Shown here: piece after piece, positions 56,408 through 64,000 of the stretch | Position numbering within the stretch: position 1 is the first letter of the stretch | Layout: each line of letters starts with the position of its first letter | Source of the DNA: Nymphaea colorata | Lineage: Eukaryota > Streptophyta > Magnoliopsida > Nymphaeales > Nymphaeaceae | Direction of reading: 5' to 3' | NCBI RefSeq assembly: GCF_008831285.2 | Contig: NC_045144.1 | Span: forward strand, 20,537,716-20,601,715 | DNA: 64,000 nucleotides | Made by a program: the position numbers and the translations under genes | The notes under the pieces: model-generated | Told to the model about the DNA's origin: nothing | The model's input: only the letters and a program-made list of their open reading frames with translations | Database searches by the model: none

Positions 56408-57784
56408 TGCCCAGTTTCACGCCACAGCGTGTGAACACACCTAAGGAAAAAAAAAAAGACATGTCGCACTATATATGTGGGAGACATAAACAAAACAAAA
56501 GGCCTATTAAAAGGCATGATTGAATGTCACGGACAGTCGGTCATGCAAACAGTGTCTCAACCGTGCAAACATGCCCCAATCAGCTGATCCAGCCAGCCAG
56601 GGTGTTGTCGTTAAGTCATTATTTGAGCTCTCTCCAAAAACTTGTTCAAGGTGGTGTAAACAGAAAACGCGTTTAAGTTGGATTCTGTTTGTTATGCAGT
56701 CCGGATAGGTAAATGAAAAATGAAAACTTAAGCATGCTTTGTGCTATTGCATCAAAAGTTGAGGTCGCTTTGTCAAAGTTTGGTATTAATATTAAACGCG
56801 GTTGTTGTTTGTAGTTTTTTAGTGTTTTGACACTTCTAATGAATATTTTAAAGACTAGGCCTTTTTTATAAAACATTTGACTTGTTCGAGTAATCCTTAG
56901 AATGATGGATCCTAATCCGCATTTACTGAACAACCAAGTTAAACTTGTCAATTTTTTTTGATATTTTGCATTTTCAGACCTACTATTTTTTATAATATTT
57001 GAAGAAGGGACTATTTTTGGTGATGTTTGTATCTTAAAGACACAATTTTCAGGGAACATAAAATGTTGGCTGAAAAACACCTTGTTCTTGTTCGAGAAAA
57101 CTTGACGTGATTATAAACCTTGTTTGTAGATCCATCAACCAAATCTTGCACACAAGCATATCATGTTTTCTAAAACAACGACAACTTGTTATCCAAATAT
57201 GTTTTATAGGAACGCATATTTCGCGGACACAATGTTCTTCTTACCAAACGCCTCCTTAAGGTGAGTTCTATCTAACAGGTTAGGCTCAGTCGGCGCCTAG
57301 CCCACTTGCAGCCCTAGAGATCTCAAGGATTTATAAAGAAAAGTTGCAAATGAATTACTCATGTACTCATCATCCGGAAAGCTGAGCAAACGTTACGATC
57401 AAATATGAGAACAACCAAGTTGAAGAATGCTGAAGATTCCAAGTAACAATGGTGTGAGCTACTTGACTCCAAGTAGTGGATCCATGCTTTAGAATGGTGT
57501 TCAAAGAAGTGCACATGGTTAATGGGGCCCTAGAAAGGCTCCGGACACTGGCGCCTGCCGGCCCGCTCCTTGTTTATCCTTAGGCCATAGGCAGGTGTGG
57601 TTACCATGTGGGCAATTGCCCACACCAACCCACAAAAAGTACTTATTTTTATATTGACACCTTGCAGCAATTTTTCTCATTTACATGTTGATGATTTCTT
57701 TCTAGTGCCCTTTAGCAGGAAAAATTTGCTCTACTCCTAGTTGATCCAGACTATGTCCATGGCTGGAAGGAGAATCTTCATCCT

Positions 57785-58213
57785 AGGGACGTAAATGGTT
57801 CATATTCAGGTCCTAAAAACTTCACCAAAGAACTTCACATGATTGGATTTTATGTAATCAGATTCGTATTCTGATTCTCTCAATGAATCCATAAGAAGTG
57901 ATCTAATTTTGTTCATCGGGTTCGGGTGGAGACCAAAGATCTTAAGCGACCAAAGATAAACAAGTATCGTTAATCCCTTCATGCTCGTTCCAAGTTCGAA
58001 GTACCATTTGGAGAAGGAACACATCTTATAATTAGCATAAGTTCTGCCATTCATAGGTGATTAGTTCAAATCATTCCTGGACAATAATCATATCTTGGAT
58101 CTTGAATCCAAGATATGATTATGAAACTGCATTCCAAGTTTGAATATGTTGGGACTAAATGAGGTTTCAATTTCGGATTAATAAACAGATGTATTTGATC
58201 TATTTACATCCCC
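57785..58213. mobile_element. MITE family B-like element
   Basis: Left end GGGACGTAAATGGTTCATAT and right end TGATCTATTTACATCCCC are imperfect inverted repeats of the GGGNNGTAAATNG type. The interior holds ATCAGATTCGTATTCTGATT and two adjacent inverted ATCTTGGATC…GATCCAAGAT-like segments (58082-58120). Non-coding. Confidence 0.55.
58092..58121. repeat. Near-perfect inverted repeat
   Basis: ATCATATCTTGGATCTTGAA is followed at once by TCCAAGATATGATT, giving arms of about 13 bp (AATCATATCTTGGA and TCCAAGATATGATT) around a TCTTGAA loop. Confidence 0.8.
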
Positions 58214-58659
58214 ACATCAATCCAAGTGAGAAGATACACATAGCCTGTCAAACTAGAATCTCTTGAGCTTAATTTAGCAAGTGCTTCAAATGAACAATAG
58301 AAAGAAAACAAACAAACAGGCCATAAAATGTAGGAACAACTAAGGAATAGAGAAAACAGTTGGGTAGATACTATTTGCCAGTCTGTAGATCAAAAGGAAA
58401 TGATCAGTAGATTGTAGATGATGTTGAGTTGGAGACTCTGGTTCGTGTCTCAGTTCTGTCACTCTGCAGATGATGTCGTGCTCGCTCCGAGTATAGGTCA
58501 CCGCGAATGAGTTAAGCTCATGCTCTCTTCTCCCTCAGCTCGGTTCAGTCCACCAGTGAGCTAAATATAAGCTATGAATCAAGTTCAAGCCGGGTCATCT
58601 TTGTTCGAACCAGCTGGGTTAGGTTACTTAGCCAAATGATATGTATCCAATATGTCTAG

Positions 58660-59039
58660 TAGTGCTGCACAACGAGCCGAGTTCAAGCTTACAAAGATAT
58701 TCAAAACGATAAACATGTCAAATTCGAGTTTCAGGAACTCGACTCGCTATCCGATACTCTATATAATATTATCAAAATCTGTTTCACAAGTTACACCAGT
58801 TAAACGCTTACCTGAGTTGACGCTTACAAGAGTTAAACGAGTTAATGGTTACACAAGTTAACACTAAACAAGTTAACGCCTAAATGAGTTAAATGGGTTA
58901 AACGAGTTGAGTTCGAACTCTATTTTGTGTAGTTGAGTCGAGCTCGAGCTTCTTATAAGGTGCCCAACTCGAGTTTTTTGAGCCGAGTCAAGCTCGAGCT
59001 GGCCAAGCTCAGGTCAGACTCAGCTCGTGTGCAGCCCTA
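58660..59039. mobile_element. hAT-type MITE family C, second complete copy
   Basis: The left end TAGTGCTGCACAACGAGCC and right end AGCTCGTGTGCAGCCCTA match the copy at 55987. Flanking octamers ATGTCTAG (58652-58659) and ATGTCCGG (59040-59047) agree at 6 of 8 positions, a decayed target duplication. The 380-bp interior has the same AAACGAGTTAA.G and CTCGAGCTGGCCAAGCTC blocks. Confidence 0.82.
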
Positions 59040-62000
59040 ATGTCCGGTACAGACACCGATCACGATCGATTTCTTTTGTATGATCTGCCTATATGGTTAT
59101 GGTTCGATGAGAACTAGACCTGAACATGACTTGGTTTTGCTTCCAGGGCCTACTTGCAGGCCATGGTCGGGCTCATCTAGTGTTTGTTTACCATTGAGGG
59201 AGCATGCCAACCAGGCCAACTGGTCTCTGGAGGGTTGCTCCTCATAAAAATGGAAATCATCATATAAAGTGAAAAGAGGCAAGTTATTTGAATTTGTGTC
59301 TCGTTATAGGCAAAATTGGCGCGCAAATTCCCGCCTAATTGTGATTTAACATTTGGAATCAACTTGTTCATCTGTTAATGATCATATATATGTGTGGAAA
59401 GGTAAGGGTTTATGTACGTCACTCTATGAACTCATTCAATTCCTTTGTTTTTAAACATACTTACGTTGTTTAAAAACAGTTTTTAATCAAGAAAATTTAC
59501 TTGATGAACTTATATAAGCACTTCGAAGGCGAGGGTCTCCGCGGCAAATTTGAGTAATGAAACACAAGAAAAGAAGTTCAGATTCTTTCAGACATGGAAA
59601 GACCATGCTCCTCCAAACAGAAGTGAGCAGCGTAGTCCCTGCATGTATAACTGGTTGATTGTTTTAAAGGTCAGAGCAACCTGCTTTTCCGTTTGTACTG
59701 TTTCTTCTTATGTCCTGTCTGGTTGTTCTAACTTGTCATCTTTTATCAATTTCCCTATGTTTGGTTGTGCCAAAAACTGGCAGGAAATGTGGGGTGGGGG
59801 ATAGTTTTCCCTTTAGTACTGTTATGAACATGAGAATAATTTGAGTGTATATTCATTGACAATGGAAAAAACAAACGAAAAGGAAGAAAATGGGGGATGG
59901 GAAAAACTATCTTCTTCTTTTCTTTTGGTCACAAACATGATGGAGGAAATAGGAAACAATGTTGATCTTTTCTTTTGGTTCGAACATGAGAAAATTTGTC
60001 CTAGGAGACTAAGATATTTCTTTCTTTGTAGAGCATGGTCATTCTTAGGTCCGAGTACTTTTATCTTTGTGATCCTAATCATGTCTGTGATAAGAGTGAA
60101 AATTTTCTCCATCTTTGTTCAAGGAGAACCTTGTTTGATCTCCAGTAGTGCTCTTTGACTCATTTTCTCGTGTTACATCCTTACTTGCATCAAAAGACAA
60201 GATTTTGCGTGTTCTAGAATGTTTATCTATGTTTGCAGATGCAGACTGTCAGTGACGTGGTTTTAGTAACATGTTGTCTCACTTTTTTTTGTTTCAGCAA
60301 CGAAACATGTACCGTGAAAATGCCGACTATTGGTCCACATGCAAACACGTCCTTACTATTTCCATCATTTTCATTGTGAGTTTACCAAATCCAACTTCTG
60401 TTTTGTTTAAATCATTTAAACGTCTTTTCAATCACCGCCATCCTAATAACCTGAACTTGAAAGTCAATTAGCCGGACATTTTCACTCTTAACTTCATCTA
60501 TCTTCATGAAGATTTTCATATGTTCAAAAACCACATCTTAACTTCTTAGATTGGCGAGGTAATGAAAGTTCAATCGTCAGTTTGATTCCTGTGAGGGCTA
60601 TTCTTCTGAGTGGATGCATGACACTCTAGTTAACAAGTACTTAACAAGTACTGCACTCCACACCGAGATTTTGAAGCATCCTTGGACACCGAGGCAAAGA
60701 GAAAGAAGGAGAAGCTTCGGCCTCCTTGGGGGTATCTCCCTTCCCCTTCATTCCTGCAAATGCTTTCAAATGACTCTTTTTATATGTGTAAACAAGATTT
60801 AACATGTCATTAGCTCAAAACATCTGCACCATTGATTTTTAAATTATCAAAGAATCCAATCTATGCAGGAATATGTGTTTTGATGACACACTTAAATAAC
60901 ATTTTGGAGGCAAAATGCCATTTTGTGTCCAAAATAATGTTCATTAGGTGATCAAAGTTGGGTTTGTGAAGAACCCAGTTTCACAAAAACCATTGTTTTA
61001 GATGTGTCACTCAAACACACAAATCATACTAATTATAAAACCCAAGTTTTAAGAAAACCTATGTTTTACAAACGCTACCTTAGATTTTCCCATACGAATG
61101 TCACATCTTTGTGGGAAAAAGAAACAGAAACACCATTTTATAACTTGCTACAGTGTAATTTCCAAGACCAACTTCCCATTTCTATCCAAAGTCATCTTAA
61201 ATCAAGCGGTTTTCTCAATCAATTCAACGTCCTTCCATTGCTTCAACGAGGAACTACAGTCTTGGTTATGGAAAAGCACAGGATTGACAAATCTGAAAAA
61301 TAACTGATAAAGGTAGAACTCACATGAAAATTTTAAAAGAAAACTTGAAACTTGAGTCCTGTCATGTGAGATCCTCAATTTTCCTATGAAAACTTTTCCC
61401 ACCTTTCACAGGCACCTTCTTTCCCAAGAAGGGCAAGCAGGTCTGCCCTGCCACATGCAGTAACCGGCTGTGGTATAAACCAACATTAACAAAGAGGCAA
61501 CCATTGTCTGCCATCATGAACAGGCCGTGTGAAGAACCAACAACAGATCGTAAAAAGTGGGAGGAAGGAAGAGGACATGAAGGCAAGATCAAAAGATCAC
61601 CAATCCAAGGACCATACAACATAGATCTCCGCATACCCATCCAAGCCACTCCATGACAAATCTTGAGGGATCCTCTATCACTTCCATCCCTCCTCCCTCC
61701 CCAAATTTATTCCCTCCCCACTTCTTCTCCTCTTCCTCCCTTGTCTCTTCTGTACCTCCCCCCACTGTACCCTCCTGCATTATTGAGAGAGAGAGAGAGA
61801 GCACTGTGGCAATAAAACGACAAGGGAGTCACCATGCAGAGGCCCTCTAATGATTTTTACTTACATGGCAAGTCTTGTGACTGCAAGTTTCTGCTCTACC
61901 ATCTTGCTTTTGCTTTTGATGGGGTCTTTTGTAGGTTTCTCCACAGCCAGGGAGTAGGTTGGTGATCTTGCAGAGGAATTATTCCTTCCCGAGTGTGTGA

Positions 62001-62304
62001 GACCAAAGACCAAGGCAAAAGGAATTCTGAAGCTAGAAGACAAGGCCGTCCTCCCAACCATGATTCCCCAAGGAGTGTTCATCCAAACGCAAGGCTCCAA
62101 GCCTCCCTTGGATCTTGCTCTAATTCTCTTATTGGAAACACCAAATGCCCCACACCCCCACCTCATTCCCTTAACCCAAATTCAAAAACACTTTCTCTGG
62201 ATATGATCACAGCACCCCACCAACAACTATTTCCTTCTTGGATTTGGTACCATCTCATGCTGATTCTATCAATTTTTTCTCACTTTTTAGATCCCCCTTT
62301 CGCT

Positions 62305-62320
62305 GTATATCTATATATAT
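62305..62320 (+). promoter_or_regulatory. Putative TATA region of the small gene at 62407
   Basis: TATATCTATATATATG lies about 90-100 bp upstream of the ATG, a usual distance for a plant gene with a short 5' UTR. Confidence 0.4.
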
Positions 62321-62406
62321 GTATGTAAATTAGACGCCCCTTTTCACTGAAGAATCCCTATACTTTCCCCTTCATACACCTACGTAGGCAATCAAATTCT
62401 AGATTG

Positions 62407-62823
62407 ATGGGGAGGCATGCAAACGATTCTGCGGTCCTTCACTCAACGATTGCTCTACTGCAAGAAAGATTCAGACAGCTGCAGAGAGTGAAAGAAATGA
62501 GGGAGGAGAAAGAGTTGATGAGATTGGTCGCAGAGACAGAGAGCAGGGCGACTCCTCCTCCTTACTGCAGTACTTCAGCAGCGGCGGCGGCAGCAGCATT
62601 CTGCCACCCGGACGCGGCAGCGCTTCTAAATTACAGGGCTGCAGCGTCTCCTCCTCCTGATCAGTGTGGGGCGCAGAGCAAGCACCTCGGCTTCCTGCAG
62701 CCTGCAGGCACGAGTGGTGGTCTCAACAGGGTGCACAGAGCAGGCGAAGAGCTTCGGTTCCTAAGTTGCACCCCACATGGTGAGGATGATAGCAGCGAGG
62801 TTGATACGTCTCTGCATCTATAG
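62407..62823 (+). CDS. Small plant protein, alanine-rich with N-terminal coiled coil, unknown function
   Basis: A single exon encodes 138 aa from ATG 62407; the upstream in-frame codon is TTG. Residues 1-45 (MGRHANDSAVLHSTIALLQE, then RFRQLQRVKEMREEKELMRL) form a charged amphipathic helix, probably a coiled coil. The middle has an eight-Ala run flanked by Ser, Cys and Pro, then a low-complexity Pro/Gly segment and an acidic C-terminus (GEDDSSEVDTSLHL). I believe similar short proteins with HSSIALLQERFRQLQ-like starts occur across angiosperms without a known role, but this is from memory. Codon use is GC-rich compared with the flanks, and a TATA-like site lies upstream, which supports a real gene. 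No domain suggests a catalytic function. Confidence 0.7.
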   Translation: MGRHANDSAVLHSTIALLQERFRQLQRVKEMREEKELMRLVAETESRATPPPYCSTSAAAAAAAFCHPDAAALLNYRAAASPPPDQCGAQSKHLGFLQPAGTSGGLNRVHRAGEELRFLSCTPHGEDDSSEVDTSLHL

Positions 62824-64000
62824 ATCCATGAGAGCCTTTGGGTTCTTCCTTTTTGGTTTCTTTTCCGTGTTGGCTGTGGGTGAGGAGGATGTAGCAACGG
62901 TTAACTAGTGTTCACAGTAATGATCAGTAAACCCTTTCAGGTTTCTGCCCATGAGATTGTCTCACCTGGTCTCACTAGTTAGATTGTTTTATGATTAGTT
63001 CATAGAACTATAGTGGAAAGAGCAGATGGTGTGAAATGTAATTGCACGAAATCTCTGCAACTTATCAAAATATACAAATGTAATTTCTCTAGTCTCAAAC
63101 CTATGAATCTGCTCTTGCCTAATTATACAGCTTCCGATCTCTCCAGTTTTAGACCCATAAATATACTTCTCAACTGGTTCTATTTGAATATTATAAATAT
63201 GTACCATAAGGTTTAATTGCTAGATTTTTTTTTCCCATACACCACTTGACAAAAATCCTGTCAGTATTGCTTCATGTTTAATCATCACCTATGTCACCTC
63301 GACATGCTTGGAAGGAACACGGAGTTTGCTAAATTTTTGTAATGCAGCTAAGGGGCATCACGTGAACATGAATTGAGGTGTCCCTTTCATATAAGGCCAT
63401 CAAATATGCCCTCATGGCGGAATGATTCTCAGGGTTCGGTGCAGCTTGACATAATTCAGAAGAGAGAGAGAGAGGAGGTATATGGGGTGTAGAGAGAGAG
63501 CAATACATGAATATGGGGAGACAGAGATATTTGTATATGAGGTGTAAAGAGAGAGCAGTATATGAATATGGGGTGTGCAATAATGCTCCTGTTCAAGGGG
63601 GAGATTTGCTTCAGACCAAGAAAGTTTTTCATTTCTTAATGGAAAGAGGCCGATATCCATAACACCCGTCCTGTTTCTCTTTTTCCATATTGGAGTTAAT
63701 GTAAGGTTTTTCTCTCAGTCTGAACTGTTAGATGTGTCTTCTATTGTCCATTTGCTAATCAACATGTATTAGATCAAATCGAATTGCATCAATTAAAATT
63801 GAATCTTGTTGGAGGGTTTCACGTGGTTTCTCTCCATGCCTGAGCGAGAGCGACCCCTGTCACGCCAATAACTAGTTAGAAGACAGTTTTTCATGGGTTT
63901 TCAGATCACTCAAGGATGGGAAGGACAGCAGTCAGGATCAACATTTCATTCTAGTCCAGAGACGATGTTAGGATGAATGGAGTCAAGGAGAGTAGTGGGT
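62824..64000. other. Downstream flank without a supported gene
   Basis: The first few hundred bases are probably the 3' UTR of the small gene. A tandem duplication lies at about 63477-63574. Otherwise I see nothing I can support. Confidence 0.5.
63477..63574. repeat. Imperfect 57-bp tandem duplication with GA runs
   Basis: The block GGGGTGTAGAGAGAGAGCAA then TACATGAATATGGGG is repeated as GAGGTGTAAAGAGAGAGCAG then TATATGAATATGGGG about 57 bp later. Confidence 0.8.

Noticed and set aside
60300-60375. Exon-like patch between a good acceptor (TTTGTTTCAG) and donor (GTGAGT)
   Set aside because: No upstream or downstream exon joins it into a recognisable protein.

Overview
The window is ordinary nuclear DNA from a flowering plant. 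It holds spliced genes with GT-AG introns, plant-specific families (an E-class PPR protein, an NPH3/BTB protein, a plant WNK kinase), CT/GA-rich leaders, long AT and AG microsatellites, and many small non-autonomous DNA transposons. I cannot name the species from sequence alone. Five gene models are well supported and one small single-exon gene is fairly well supported. Genes fill roughly a sixth of the window; the rest is AT-rich intergenic DNA and transposon debris.

Layout. 1-3079 has no convincing gene. 3080-4614 is a Pack-type transposon: perfect 14-bp terminal inverted repeats, a TAA target duplication, and captured host-gene pieces including one exon of acetyl-CoA acetyltransferase (thiolase). 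4618-11055 is gene-poor. About 13.9-11.06 kb (minus) is a two-RRM hnRNP-like RNA-binding protein whose last intron creates two alternative C-termini. 14-21.7 kb is transposon-rich. 21.7-23.5 kb is a decayed thymidine kinase copy, followed by an intronless PPR gene (23610-25046) and the intact four-exon thymidine kinase gene (27843-31582). 35313-37812 is an NPH3/BTB gene with an apparent one-base frameshift before its C-terminal coiled coil. 38-47 kb is AT-rich, with a nested hAT-like element (8-bp target duplication), a degenerate ~0.3-0.4-kb tandem repeat and other MITE copies. 49268-47126 (minus) is a two-exon WNK11-like kinase with a TATA box and a CT-rich leader. 49.7-62.3 kb is mostly MITEs. 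62407-62823 is a small single-exon gene for a 138-aa alanine-rich protein.

The genes show no shared pathway, as is usual for plant chromosomes. The one clear local relationship is the thymidine kinase duplication: an ancestral segment was copied, one copy lost exons 2 and 3 and gained foreign DNA, and the PPR gene now begins about 120 bp after its last exon remnant. I saw no CRISPR array, operon, rRNA gene or credible tRNA gene. The most novel material is transposon biology (exon capture, nested insertions with exact target duplications) and two questions of gene structure: the alternative RRM-protein tail and the NPH3 frameshift.
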